From contig NZ_JAGGPB010000039.1 in assembly GCF_018614055.1 (NCBI RefSeq), positions 62,001 through 126,000 on the forward strand: DNA of 64,000 bases, in the 5' to 3' direction. The DNA is from Streptomyces sp. ISL-98 (GTDB taxonomy: Bacteria; Actinomycetota; Actinomycetes; Streptomycetales; Streptomycetaceae). The translations under genes and the position numbers were made by a program. The notes below the pieces were generated by a model. It saw nothing but the letters and a program-made list of their open reading frames with translations, was not told where the DNA came from and searched no databases. This document shows positions 46,990-56,115 of the stretch, one piece after another. Position 1 is the first letter of the stretch; each line of letters opens with the position of its first letter.

Positions 46990-49701
46990 GTGCCGGGCGC
47001 GTTGGTGCGTTCACTAGCCAGGAAGCGCCGCCGAAGCGTCGCCGGACAGGTCTTCGTCCTCCAGGTGGCGGTCGTGGTGCTGCTCGCCGCCGGTGCCGTG
47101 CTGGCCCTGGTGCTCCAGTCGCGCTACGACAGCGATCGTGAGGCCCGTACCCGGTCGGTGGCGGTCGCGGAGACATTCGCCCACTCGCTCGGGCTCCGCG
47201 AGGCGCTCAGGGCCCCCGATCCGTCCAGGATCCTCCAGCCGCTCACGGAAGAGACGCGCAGAAGCGCGGGCGTCGACTTCATCGTGGTGATGGACACCCG
47301 CGGAATCCGCTACACGCACCCCCAGCCCGACCGCATCGGCAAGCGGTTCGTCGGCACGATCGAGCCCTCCCTGGCAGGCCAGGTGCACACCGAGAGCGTA
47401 CGAGGGCCCCTCGGCCGCGAGATCCAGGCCATCGTCCCGGTGACCTCCGGCGGCCGGGTCGTGGCACTGGTGTCGGCCGGTCTCACGGTGGAGAACGTCA
47501 CCGGTCTGGTCGACCGGCAGCTCCCGGTCATCCTCGGAGTCAGCGCGGCCGGCCTGGCCATGGCCACCATCGGCACAGCGCTGGTCACCAGGCGGTTGCG
47601 GCGCCAGACCCACGGGCTCGGAACGCTTGAGATGACCCGTATGTACGAACACCACGACGCGGTCCTGCACGCCGTACGCGAGGGCGTTCTGATCACCGAC
47701 GGCGAGGGCAGGCTGCTGCTCGCCAACGACGAGGCCAGGCGGCTGCTCGATCTTCCGGCCGACGCGGAGGGACGGCACATCCGGGAGCTGTCCGGGCTCG
47801 ATCAGCGCATGGCCGCTCTCCTGATGTCCGGCCGGGTGGCCACGGACGAGGTCCTCGCGGCCGGAGACCGGCTGCTGGTGGTGAACCAGCGGCCGACCAA
47901 GCCCCACGGCCAGGCGGAGGGGGCCGCGGTCACCATCCGCGACTCCACCGAGATGCGCATCCTCACCAGCCGGGCCGATGCGGCGCGCAGACGGCTGAAG
48001 CTGCTGTACGACGCCGGTGTCGGCATCGGTACCACGCTCGACGTGGTGCGGACGGCCGAGGAACTGGCGGATGTCGCCGTACCCCGGTTCGCGGACTTCG
48101 TGACCGTCGATCTGGCGGACCCGGTGCTCCACGGCGACGAGCCGACCGGCACCGTCACCGGCGCCGACATCCGCCGCACGGCAGTCAGCGGGATCCGCGA
48201 CGACCACCCTCTCTACCCGAGCGGCAAGCTGATCGACTTCGTCCCCTCCACCCCGCAGGCCCGCGGCCTCGGCAGCGGCCAGGCCGAACTGGTACCCGAC
48301 CTGGCGGACGCACCGGGCTGGTTCGCCCAGGACCCGCCACGGGCGCAGCGCATTGTCGAGTACGGCATCCACTCCCTCATCACGGCCCCTCTCAAGGGAC
48401 GCGGCTTCGTGCTGGGAGTGGTCAACTTCTGGCGCTCGCAGAAGCAGGAACCGTTCGACGACGACGATCTGTCCCTCGCCGAGGAACTGGTCGCGCGGGC
48501 CGCTGTCAGTATCGACAACGCCCGCCGCTACACCCGCGAGCACGCCGTGGCCGTGACGCTCCAGCGCAGCCTGATGCCGCGCGGCCTGCCGGAGGAGAGC
48601 GCCGTCGAGGTGGCGCACTACTACCTGCCCGCACAGTCCGGGGTGGGCGGCGACTGGTTCGACGTGATCCCGCTGTCCGGCAGCCGCGTCGCTCTCGTCG
48701 TCGGTGATGTCGTCGGCCACGGACTGCACGCCGCGGCCACCATGGGCCGGCTGCGCACGGCCGTGCACAACTTCTCGTCCCTCGACCTGCCGCCCGACGA
48801 GCTGCTCGCCCGTCTCGACGACCTCGTCCAGCGCATCGACCACAGCGAGGACGAGAACGGCGACACCGACAACGGCATGCTGGGCGCCACCTGTCTGTAC
48901 GCCATCTACGACCCGGTGTCCCAGCACTGCGTCATGGCACGGGCGGGACACCCGCCGCCCCTGGTGGTCAGCCCCGACGGAACGGTGGAAGTCGTGCAAC
49001 TGCCGACCGGACCGCCGCTGGGGCTGGGCGGGATGCCGTTCGAGGCCGCGGAGCTGCACCTGAGCGAGGGCAGCCAGCTGGTGCTCTACACCGACGGGCT
49101 GATCGAGGACCGCACCCGTGACATCGACAAGGGACTGGAGCTGCTGCGCACCGCTCTGAGCCATCCCGACCGGCCTCCGCAGGAAAGCTGCCGGGCGGTT
49201 CTCGACGTACTGCTGCCGACTCGCCCGCGGGACGACGTCGCCCTGCTCATCGCGCGGACGAGGACGCTGGGCGCGGACCGCGTCGCCGAGTGGGATGTGC
49301 CGTTCGAGCCGAGCGCGGTCAGTGCCATGCGGGCCGTCGTCGTCGAGAAACTGGATGAATGGGACCTGTCGGCTCTCGCCTTCGGCACGGAGCTGATCCT
49401 CAGCGAGCTGATCACCAACGCCATCCGCTACGGCTCCGCCCCGGTCCGGATACGGTTGCTGCGCGACCGCACACTGACCTGTGAGGTGTCCGACGGGAGC
49501 AGTACCTCGCCGCATCTGCGTTACGCCGCCACCACGGACGAGGGCGGACGCGGGCTCTTCCTGGTGGCGCAGCTCAGCCAGCGGTGGGGTACGCGGTACA
49601 CACCGGCGGGCAAGGTCATCTGGGCCGAGCAGCCGCTGCCGGGCTCGCCGGGAGCCTCGGAGCCCGAGCTCCTGGACTTCTTCGACATCGAAGCGCTCTG
49701 A
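46990..49701 (+). CDS. Membrane sensor with PAS, GAF, SpoIIE phosphatase and HATPase domains
   Basis: A 903-residue one-protein signalling relay. Order: TM helix (QVFVLQVAVVVLLAAGAVLA LVL, about 20-43), extracytoplasmic CitA/DcuS-like sensor (to about 178; MDTRGIRYTHPQPDRIGKRF), second TM (LPVILGVSAAGLAMATIGTA), PAS (about 222-330), GAF (about 345-515), PP2C/SpoIIE (GGDWFDVIPLSG, VVGDVVGHGLHAAATMG, RPRDDVALL), and a C-terminal HATPase (SELITNAIRYG, GGRGLFLVAQL). The phosphatase would dephosphorylate an anti-anti-sigma factor, and the HATPase could act as the opposing kinase. The sensor half suggests a small carboxylate ligand (inference). Convergent to the next gene with only nine bases between. 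Confidence 0.9.
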   Translation: MPGALVRSLARKRRRSVAGQVFVLQVAVVVLLAAGAVLALVLQSRYDSDREARTRSVAVAETFAHSLGLREALRAPDPSRILQPLTEETRRSAGVDFIVVMDTRGIRYTHPQPDRIGKRFVGTIEPSLAGQVHTESVRGPLGREIQAIVPVTSGGRVVALVSAGLTVENVTGLVDRQLPVILGVSAAGLAMATIGTALVTRRLRRQTHGLGTLEMTRMYEHHDAVLHAVREGVLITDGEGRLLLANDEARRLLDLPADAEGRHIRELSGLDQRMAALLMSGRVATDEVLAAGDRLLVVNQRPTKPHGQAEGAAVTIRDSTEMRILTSRADAARRRLKLLYDAGVGIGTTLDVVRTAEELADVAVPRFADFVTVDLADPVLHGDEPTGTVTGADIRRTAVSGIRDDHPLYPSGKLIDFVPSTPQARGLGSGQAELVPDLADAPGWFAQDPPRAQRIVEYGIHSLITAPLKGRGFVLGVVNFWRSQKQEPFDDDDLSLAEELVARAAVSIDNARRYTREHAVAVTLQRSLMPRGLPEESAVEVAHYYLPAQSGVGGDWFDVIPLSGSRVALVVGDVVGHGLHAAATMGRLRTAVHNFSSLDLPPDELLARLDDLVQRIDHSEDENGDTDNGMLGATCLYAIYDPVSQHCVMARAGHPPPLVVSPDGTVEVVQLPTGPPLGLGGMPFEAAELHLSEGSQLVLYTDGLIEDRTRDIDKGLELLRTALSHPDRPPQESCRAVLDVLLPTRPRDDVALLIARTRTLGADRVAEWDVPFEPSAVSAMRAVVVEKLDEWDLSALAFGTELILSELITNAIRYGSAPVRIRLLRDRTLTCEVSDGSSTSPHLRYAATTDEGGRGLFLVAQLSQRWGTRYTPAGKVIWAEQPLPGSPGASEPELLDFFDIEAL

Positions 49702-49710
49702 CGCGAGGGT

Positions 49711-51768
49711 TCACGTCCGCAGGGTGCGGGCCAGGAGCACCGCCACGTCGTCCTGCGCGGAGCTGGGCAGCAGGTGTTCGAGGATGCCGTCACAGAGAGC
49801 TTCCAGCGGCTGTTCACGGTGTCTGAGCGCCTGCGCGAGCCGGTCCATGCCTTCGTCGAGGTCGCTGTCACGGGCTTCGATGAGTCCGTCGGTGTACAGG
49901 ACGAGCAGGCTGCCGGGGGGCAGCGGCACCTGCTGGGTCCGGAAGTCCTGACCTCCCGTGCCCAGGGGCACGCCCGGCGGGCCGTCGAGGAACGTGACCC
50001 CGCCGCCGGCCGTGGCCACGGCCGGCGGCGGGTGGCCGGCCCTGGCGACGACGCACTGGGCGGTTGCCGGGTCGTGGACGGCGTAGATGCAGGTCGCCAT
50101 TTCGTCCTCCCCCAGGTCGGCGACGACGGCGTCGAGGGAGCGAAGCATCCGGTCAGGGGGGATGTCGTGCCGGGCGAGCGTACGTACTGCTGTGCGCAGT
50201 TGTCCCATGACGGCCGCCGCATGGATCCCGTGGCCCATCACGTCCCCGATGACGAGTCCGGTTCTGCCTTCCGCCAGTGGGATGACGTCGAACCAGTCGC
50301 CGCCGACTTCGTGGTCGCTCGCGGGGAGGTAACGCCCGGTGAGTTCGAGTCCGGTGACATCGGGCAGAAGGCTGCTCGTCAGGCTGCGCTGCAGGGTGAG
50401 GGCCGCCTCACGCTGCCTGGTGTACATCCGCGCGTTGTCGATGTTCAGCGCCGCGCGCGCGGCGAGTTCGTCGACGAGTACGCAGTCCTGCTCGTCGAAC
50501 GGCTCCCGGGTACGGAGCCGTGTCACCACGACCGCGCCGAGCACCGTGCCGCGCGCGACCAGGGGGATCAGCCGCGCGGAGCCGAGGGTCGTGAGGTAGT
50601 CACGCAGTCTGCCGGCGCCGGGGTCGGTGATCAGCGCCGGGACGTCCGACTCGTACAGGTTCATGGGCAGCCCGTCGGCGATGACCCGCTCGTACACCGA
50701 GCCGGGCGGGATCTGCATCGTCATGCCCGGCGCCAGTTTCGCCGTGGGAGCGGACGGATCGGGGAAGACTGCCGCAATCCTGCGGACGACGCCGTGGGTG
50801 GACGCGGCGGCCTCGTCCGGTTCCAGGACCTCTTCCAGCAGTTGTACGTCGGCCGAGTCGGCGAGCTGCGGCACGAGCAGCTGCACCACCTCCTCGGCGG
50901 TCTGTCGCAGGTCAAGGGTGGTACCGATCCGGGTGCCGGCCTCGGCGAGCAGGGCGAAGCGGTGCTGGGCCCTTTCGGCCTCGATCTGCGCCTGCTGGCC
51001 TTCGGTGATGTCGATGAGGGAGGCGATCAGTCCCAGTCTGCGGCCGGCGCTGTCGAGCAGCGGGGCGTAGGAGCAGGACCAGGTCCGGTCGCGGTCGGGG
51101 TCGGCGGCGGTCCGGCCGGTCCGGCGGGCGTCGACGACGGGCGTACCCCGGTCCAGGACCTGCCGCATCATCGCCTCCAGCGCCGTGGCGTTGACGCCGG
51201 GCACCACCTCGGTCAGCCGCTTGCCCAGGTGCTCGGCGGCGGAGACACCGTTCATCCGGGCGAGGGCGTCGTTGACCCGCAGAAACCGCAGGTCCGGGCC
51301 GAGGGTGGCCAGGCCGATGGGTGACTGGGTGAAGAGGCTCTCGAGGGCGGCCAGCGAGTCCCGCATGCGCAGGACCTCGGAGGTCTCCACGGCGATCAGC
51401 AGCGTGCCCGCTCGTCCCTGCGGGTCGGCCGCCGGGACGATCCACATCTCCATCGTCACGTAGTGGCCGTCGCGATGCCGCACGGGCAGGGTTCCGACCA
51501 CGGTCTCACCCGCCTGGACCCGCCGCGTCAGCTGATCGGCCAGTTCCCGGTTGGCGTCGGGGACCAGCAGGGATGTGGCGCGGCGGCCGATAACGTCCTC
51601 GGGCTGATGGCCGAGCAGGTCGCGGGCGGCAAGCGACCACTCCGTGATGCGTCCTTCCGCGTCCTCGCGCCACAGCGCGATGGGAAGCAGTTCGCGGAGC
51701 ACACCCGCGTACCCGACAACCGCCGGGGGCTGCTCCGGCGCCTCGCCCGCCGACTGGTGTGTGTCCAA
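49711..51768 (-). CDS. PAS-PAS-GAF-SpoIIE phosphatase
   Basis: A 685-residue soluble regulator. Two PAS domains (about 20-135: LPIALWREDAEGRITEWSLA; about 140-255: LFTQSPIGLATLGPDLRFLR), a GAF domain (about 270-440), then PP2C/SpoIIE (GGDWFDVIPLAEGRTGLVIG DVMGHGIHAA, VARAGHPPP, LVLYTDGLIEARD, QDDVAVLLAR). Unlike its two neighbours it ends after the phosphatase and has no HATPase domain, so the kinase function must come from another protein, or from the flanking paralogues (inference). Confidence 0.9.
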   Translation of the reverse strand: MDTHQSAGEAPEQPPAVVGYAGVLRELLPIALWREDAEGRITEWSLAARDLLGHQPEDVIGRRATSLLVPDANRELADQLTRRVQAGETVVGTLPVRHRDGHYVTMEMWIVPAADPQGRAGTLLIAVETSEVLRMRDSLAALESLFTQSPIGLATLGPDLRFLRVNDALARMNGVSAAEHLGKRLTEVVPGVNATALEAMMRQVLDRGTPVVDARRTGRTAADPDRDRTWSCSYAPLLDSAGRRLGLIASLIDITEGQQAQIEAERAQHRFALLAEAGTRIGTTLDLRQTAEEVVQLLVPQLADSADVQLLEEVLEPDEAAASTHGVVRRIAAVFPDPSAPTAKLAPGMTMQIPPGSVYERVIADGLPMNLYESDVPALITDPGAGRLRDYLTTLGSARLIPLVARGTVLGAVVVTRLRTREPFDEQDCVLVDELAARAALNIDNARMYTRQREAALTLQRSLTSSLLPDVTGLELTGRYLPASDHEVGGDWFDVIPLAEGRTGLVIGDVMGHGIHAAAVMGQLRTAVRTLARHDIPPDRMLRSLDAVVADLGEDEMATCIYAVHDPATAQCVVARAGHPPPAVATAGGGVTFLDGPPGVPLGTGGQDFRTQQVPLPPGSLLVLYTDGLIEARDSDLDEGMDRLAQALRHREQPLEALCDGILEHLLPSSAQDDVAVLLARTLRT

Positions 51769-51896
51769 CGCATCGACCTAACCCCGGGAGGGCGCATTTC
51801 CTATGAAAACACCTTATCCGAGGCGTCAGTACGGGGCGCTTCGTCGGCCGTTCTTCCACCTTCCCCCCGCACGGCCGCGGCCCGCCGATCCAGGCG

Positions 51897-54359
51897 TCAG
51901 GGGGCGGATGGCGGCAGCGGGGTTTCGGCCCAGACCTGTTTGCCGCCGCTCAGCGGTACCGAGCCGTAGGACGCCGAGACCGCCTCGACGAGCAGGATGC
52001 CGCGGCCGCCGGTCGCGTCCCAGTCGACGATCGTCGGTTTGACGGGCGTACGCGGCGACGAGTCGCTCACCGCCACCCGGAGGCGGTCGCCGGCGAGTGT
52101 GAGGTCGAGGCGCACCTGGCCCTTCGTGTGCACCAGGGCATTGGTGACCAGCTCGGAGACGATGAGCAGGACCGCGTCGCGCTGCTCCGGCACGTTCCAG
52201 GTGCGCAGTGTGCGGGAGGTGAAACGGCGCGCGTGCGCGACGGCGTCGGGGAGCCGCCACACCGTCCAGCCGGCCCGGAGCGGCCGGTCTCCGATTCCGT
52301 CGTAGCGCAGGAGCAGCAGGGCCACGTCGTCGTCGCGCCGGTTGGCGCCGCCGAGCAGTTCGTCGGCCATCCGCCCCGCATCGGACGGGTCGGCGGTGGA
52401 GAGTGCGTCACAGACGCGGCGCATGCCCTCTTCCAGGTGGAGGCTGGAGGACTCGACCAGGCCGTCCGTCAGCAGGGTCAGCACCGCGCCGGGGGCCAGG
52501 GCGACCGCGGTCATCGGAAATTCGGCCTCCGCGAGCACCCCCAGCGGAGGCCCGCCTTCGAGCGCCAGTTCCTGGGTGCTGCCTTCGGGGGTGCGCAGCA
52601 ACGGCGGCAGGTGGCCCGCCCGGACGCACCAGGCGTTGCCCTCCTCCATGTCGATGGCGACGTAGCAGCAGGTGGCGAAGAGGTCGGTCTCCATGCCGAC
52701 GAGCAGGCGATTGGCACGGGAGACGACCACGTCGGGCGGGTGGCCCTCGACGGCGTACGCCCTGATCGCCGTACGCATCTGGCCCATGATCGTGGCGGCG
52801 CCGGCGCTGTGTCCCTGTACGTCCCCCACGACCAGCGCCACATGGTTTTCGGAGAGCGGGATCACGTCGTACCAGTCGCCGCCCACATCGAGGCCCACCG
52901 TCGCCGGCAGATAGCGGGCGACGGCCACTCCCCCGGGCAGCTGCGGAAGCTTGCGCGGAAGCAGGCTGCGCTGGAGCATCGTGGCGAGCTCGTGCTCGGC
53001 GTCGAACGAACGGGCGCGCACCAGGGCCTGCCCCACCAGGCCGGCGGTCGCGGTGAGCAGGGACCGTTCCTCGGGGCCGAACTCGTGCGGCTCGTCCCAC
53101 CCGACCAGGCACACGCCGACCACCCGCCCCTCGGCGGGGAGCGGCAGGACGGCGAGACCGCCGGGGCCGACGCCCGCGATGCCCGGTTCGAGGGCGGAGC
53201 CGGCCGTCCACAGGCTCGGGCGGCCCTCGCGCACCGAGGCCTTCAGCGTGGGCAGGGCGGCGACGGGCGCATCGGGCCACTCGGAACGCCATTCGGACCG
53301 CCAGAGCTCCGGCCAGGCATCGGCCTCCGGCGGGTCGAGGACCGTAACCACCAGCCGGTCCGCTTCGAGTCCGGCGAGAGCCACCCGATCGGCTCCCAGC
53401 GGGTCGCGCAGCGCGGCGACCACCGCCCGGCTGACGTCCCGCACGGCCGTCGCACCGGCCAGCGCGACGGACAGCCGCTGGACCATGGAGACCTCGTCGG
53501 CGCTGGGCCGCAGATTCGAGGCGTCGGCGACCACACCGAGCAGCCGCTCCGGCTTGCCCCCGCCGTCCGCCAGCAGCCGGCACCGCAGGCGCAGCCAGCG
53601 CAGTTCGCCGGTGGGGCGGCGGACACGGAACTCCAGTTCCCGGCCGCCGGAGGCCATATGGCCCGGCTCCACGATGGACATGAGCGCGGGCAGGTCGTCG
53701 GGGACGGTGTGTGCCAGCAGGGTCTCGACGCGTCCGTCGAAGTCGTCCAAGGGGATGTCGACGAGGTCGAGCACGTGGCCGTCCGCGTCGATCTTTCCGC
53801 TGCTGAGGACCAGGGTGAAGAAGCCGACATGTACACAGCCCAAGGCGGGGCCCCGTACCGGCCGGGGCTCGGTACGGCCGACGGTGTGGGTGATCGGTTC
53901 GCCGACCGCTTCGAACCATGCGGTGACGTGGTCGGCGTAGAGCTCCAGGAGGTTGCGCCGTTCGGCGTCGAAACCGTGGTCGGCGTTGTCCACGACGACC
54001 AGGCAGCCCAGTGGACGGCCGCTCGTTCCGAGCGGCAGTGCGCCCAGCGAAACGCCGGCGGGCAAGGCCTCCCCGGGGCTCTCCTCACGGATCGCCCGAA
54101 TGGTCCGGTTGTAGACGGCCAGCTCCGCCGCGTTCAGCCACAGGGGCCGCCCGGCGCGGAAGGCGTCCACGACGGGGCCACGACCGGACAGCGGGTAGCT
54201 GGGCGGCAGCCCGTACAGGGCACCGGATTCTCCGGCCCATTCCGTCAGTCGCAGGCTGTCGTCCCTCTTGTCCAGCACATAGACAGCTGTCAGCGATGCC
54301 CCGCCGAATACCCGCATCTGCTCTCTCACAGCCCGCAGCGCCCCCGTAGCCGAGACCAC
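51897..54359 (-). CDS. GAF-PAS-GAF-SpoIIE-HATPase regulator
   Basis: An 820-residue soluble regulator starting at GTG 54359 behind GGAG. Domains in order: GAF-like (1-150), PAS (about 165-290; ELEFRVRRPTGELRWLRLRC), GAF (about 300-440), SpoIIE phosphatase (GGDWYDVIPLSENHVALVVG DVQGHSAGAATIMGQ, WCVRAGHLPPLLRT, RRDDDVALLLL), HATPase (LIVSELVTNALVHTKG, GGRGILLVEAVSASYG). In the second metal motif GHSAGA replaces the GHGLHA of the first paralogue, a common subtype. It lies on the same strand as the gene at 49711, 128 bases upstream of it. Confidence 0.9.
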   Translation of the reverse strand: MVSATGALRAVREQMRVFGGASLTAVYVLDKRDDSLRLTEWAGESGALYGLPPSYPLSGRGPVVDAFRAGRPLWLNAAELAVYNRTIRAIREESPGEALPAGVSLGALPLGTSGRPLGCLVVVDNADHGFDAERRNLLELYADHVTAWFEAVGEPITHTVGRTEPRPVRGPALGCVHVGFFTLVLSSGKIDADGHVLDLVDIPLDDFDGRVETLLAHTVPDDLPALMSIVEPGHMASGGRELEFRVRRPTGELRWLRLRCRLLADGGGKPERLLGVVADASNLRPSADEVSMVQRLSVALAGATAVRDVSRAVVAALRDPLGADRVALAGLEADRLVVTVLDPPEADAWPELWRSEWRSEWPDAPVAALPTLKASVREGRPSLWTAGSALEPGIAGVGPGGLAVLPLPAEGRVVGVCLVGWDEPHEFGPEERSLLTATAGLVGQALVRARSFDAEHELATMLQRSLLPRKLPQLPGGVAVARYLPATVGLDVGGDWYDVIPLSENHVALVVGDVQGHSAGAATIMGQMRTAIRAYAVEGHPPDVVVSRANRLLVGMETDLFATCCYVAIDMEEGNAWCVRAGHLPPLLRTPEGSTQELALEGGPPLGVLAEAEFPMTAVALAPGAVLTLLTDGLVESSSLHLEEGMRRVCDALSTADPSDAGRMADELLGGANRRDDDVALLLLRYDGIGDRPLRAGWTVWRLPDAVAHARRFTSRTLRTWNVPEQRDAVLLIVSELVTNALVHTKGQVRLDLTLAGDRLRVAVSDSSPRTPVKPTIVDWDATGGRGILLVEAVSASYGSVPLSGGKQVWAETPLPPSAP

Positions 54360-54562
54360 TGTCTTCGCTCCGGCAGGGCCGCCCTCCGAGATGGCCTGCC
54401 CACCTCTTGACGCGCACCTTGCCAGTCAGTTCCAGCCTAGGGAAGGCGGGCGACATGTGCGGTCTTCTGCGGGTGTCGGCGGCCGGCAGGGGTACAAGCG
54501 GGGCGAGTATCCGGAAAGGGGCGGGCCCGACGGGGGCCCCTCTGCGAGAAAGGCATCCGTTC

Positions 54563-55018
54563 ATGAGCAGCGTTCACCGTATGCCGCCGACCGCCCGGAC
54601 CCGTGTGCAGCAGGCCGCACTGCTGGTGGGCGCGGTCTTCCTGCTGGTGGGCGTCCTGGGCTTCATCCCGGGGATCACCACCGACTACGACACGCTGGAG
54701 TTCGCCGAGCACGACTCCGAGGCCGAGCTGCTGGGTGTGTTCCAGGTGTCGGTACTCCACAACATCGTGCATCTGCTGTTCGGTGTCGCGGGCGTCACCA
54801 TGGCCCGGGCCGCGACCACCGCCCGCATGTTCCTCATCGGTGGTGGTGTCATCTACCTGGCGCTGTGGGTGTACGGCCTGATCATCGACCACGACAGCGA
54901 CGCCAACTTCGTACCCGTCAACACAGCTGACGACTGGCTGCACTTCGGCCTCGGCCTCTTCATGATCATCCTCGGAGTGGTCCTCACCCGCGGCGTCCGG
55001 CCCGGCGCCGAGCGCTGA
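54563..55018 (+). CDS. DUF4383 family membrane protein
   Basis: A 151-residue protein with four membrane helices. It opens RVQQAALLVGAVFLLVGVLG FIPGITT and continues with LLGVFQVSVLHNIVHLLFGV AGV, the DUF4383 signature (FQVSxLHNxVHLxxG), then LIGGGVIYLALWVYGLIID and DDWLHFGLGLFMIILGVVL. The function is unknown. ATG 54563 is the likely start. Divergent from the SpoIIE regulator. Confidence 0.87.
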   Translation: MSSVHRMPPTARTRVQQAALLVGAVFLLVGVLGFIPGITTDYDTLEFAEHDSEAELLGVFQVSVLHNIVHLLFGVAGVTMARAATTARMFLIGGGVIYLALWVYGLIIDHDSDANFVPVNTADDWLHFGLGLFMIILGVVLTRGVRPGAER

Positions 55019-55019
55019 G

Positions 55020-56024
55020 TCACCAGGACGCCGCGGTGGCGGCGGTCGCGACGGCGACAGCCGCCAGACGCCCGTAATCGAGGGTGTCCGGCGTGTCGGT
55101 CGGCCGGTGGTAGTTGGGGTTCCGGAAATTCGCCGTACCGGTGAGCATCAGGGCCGGAATCCCCGCGTTCCAGAAGGACGCGTGGTCGCTGCGGTCGAGG
55201 TGGATCAGCGGGGGCGCCGCGAGGCCGGCGAGCGCGCCCAGCAGGCCGTGCGGACGCGGGTCGCGCAGGGTGACGGCGGGCAGCCGGGGCTCCGCGGCCT
55301 CCGCTGCCCGGCGCCACAGGGAGGCCGCCGCCGCGGTCGAGCGCCGGTGGACCACAAGGGTGAAGTCGCCCCGGTGCCCGCCCGAACGGACCCGGGCGGC
55401 CACACGGGGAAAGGCCGCTGCGAAGCCGGCGGGCATGAGCTGGGTTCCGGGCCCGGTCGCGAAGAAGCCGACGGACTCCAGGCAGATCATGCCCGCGACC
55501 TGCCGGGTGCGGCGCAGCTGCCGGGCTGCGAACCGGGAGCCGATCATGCCCAGCTCCTCCATGTCGAAGAACAGGAGGGTGACCGCGGGAGGCCGCGGCA
55601 GCCCGCCGAGGAGCCGCGCGATCTCCAGCAGCGCGGCGACTCCGGAGGCGTTGTCGTCGGCGCCGGGGCTGCCGTCGACGGTGTCCAGGTGCGCTCCGAC
55701 GACCACGGTGGGCCGGTCGTCGGCCCCCGGCAGCTCAGCAATGAGGTTCGCGCCGGTCAGTCGCCGGTGCAGGCGGAGCTGGAGCGCGATCGCCCGATCG
55801 CCCTCGCGATCGGTGCCGCCCAGTCGCCACCGTACGTCGAACGGCTGCCGCTCGGTCCGCCAGCCCGCGGCGGCCAGTTCACGCATCACATGGGCCTCGG
55901 CGCGCAGCATGGCCTCGGGGGCGCGGGTGCGGCTGCGCGGGCGGTCGGCGAGGAATTCCACGTCGTGCCGCAGGCGCAGCGGGTCGGTCCGCCGGTTCAG
56001 TTCACGTACGAGCGCGAGCACCAC
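55020..56024 (-). CDS. M28-family metallopeptidase
   Basis: A 334-residue di-zinc aminopeptidase-type protein. Zinc ligands are visible: VVVGAHLDTVDGSPGADDNA SG (His and bridging Asp), FFDMEELGMIGS (general base and Glu), ICLESVGFF, and the C-terminal histidine in NPNYHRPTDTPDTLDYG. No signal peptide is present, so it may act in the cytosol or be exported by another route. GGAGG precedes the start. It abuts the DUF4383 gene convergently with one base between stops. Confidence 0.86.
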   Translation of the reverse strand: MVLALVRELNRRTDPLRLRHDVEFLADRPRSRTRAPEAMLRAEAHVMRELAAAGWRTERQPFDVRWRLGGTDREGDRAIALQLRLHRRLTGANLIAELPGADDRPTVVVGAHLDTVDGSPGADDNASGVAALLEIARLLGGLPRPPAVTLLFFDMEELGMIGSRFAARQLRRTRQVAGMICLESVGFFATGPGTQLMPAGFAAAFPRVAARVRSGGHRGDFTLVVHRRSTAAAASLWRRAAEAAEPRLPAVTLRDPRPHGLLGALAGLAAPPLIHLDRSDHASFWNAGIPALMLTGTANFRNPNYHRPTDTPDTLDYGRLAAVAVATAATAASW

Positions 56025-56055
56025 GGTTTCATCCTCCTCGGATCGGACCGATCCT

Positions 56056-56090
56056 GCGAAAGCCCCGGGCCGGAAGCCCGGGGCTTTCGC
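56056..56090. terminator. Perfect 15-bp hairpin terminator of the MIB operon
   Basis: GCGAAAGCCCCGGGC (56056-56070), loop CGGAA, GCCCGGGGCTTTCGC (56076-56090). It lies 26 bases beyond the stop of the last MIB-operon gene and upstream of the M28 peptidase gene, separating the two same-strand units. Confidence 0.85.
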
Positions 56091-56115
56091 GCGTGCCGTG
56101 CCGTCCGTGGGCGGT

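Noticed and set aside
47014..49515. 833-residue minus-strand frame opposite the first SpoIIE regulator
   Set aside because: Antisense to a well-supported multidomain gene; rich in His/Gln/Arg without any fold signature.
46990..54359. Two-component histidine kinases
   Set aside because: The HATPase domains lack the H-box/DHp region and follow SpoIIE phosphatase domains, so they are anti-sigma-type GHKL domains.
52128..54410. 760-residue plus-strand frame opposite the third SpoIIE regulator
   Set aside because: Shadow frame of a real gene; no recognisable domain and no ribosome binding site.
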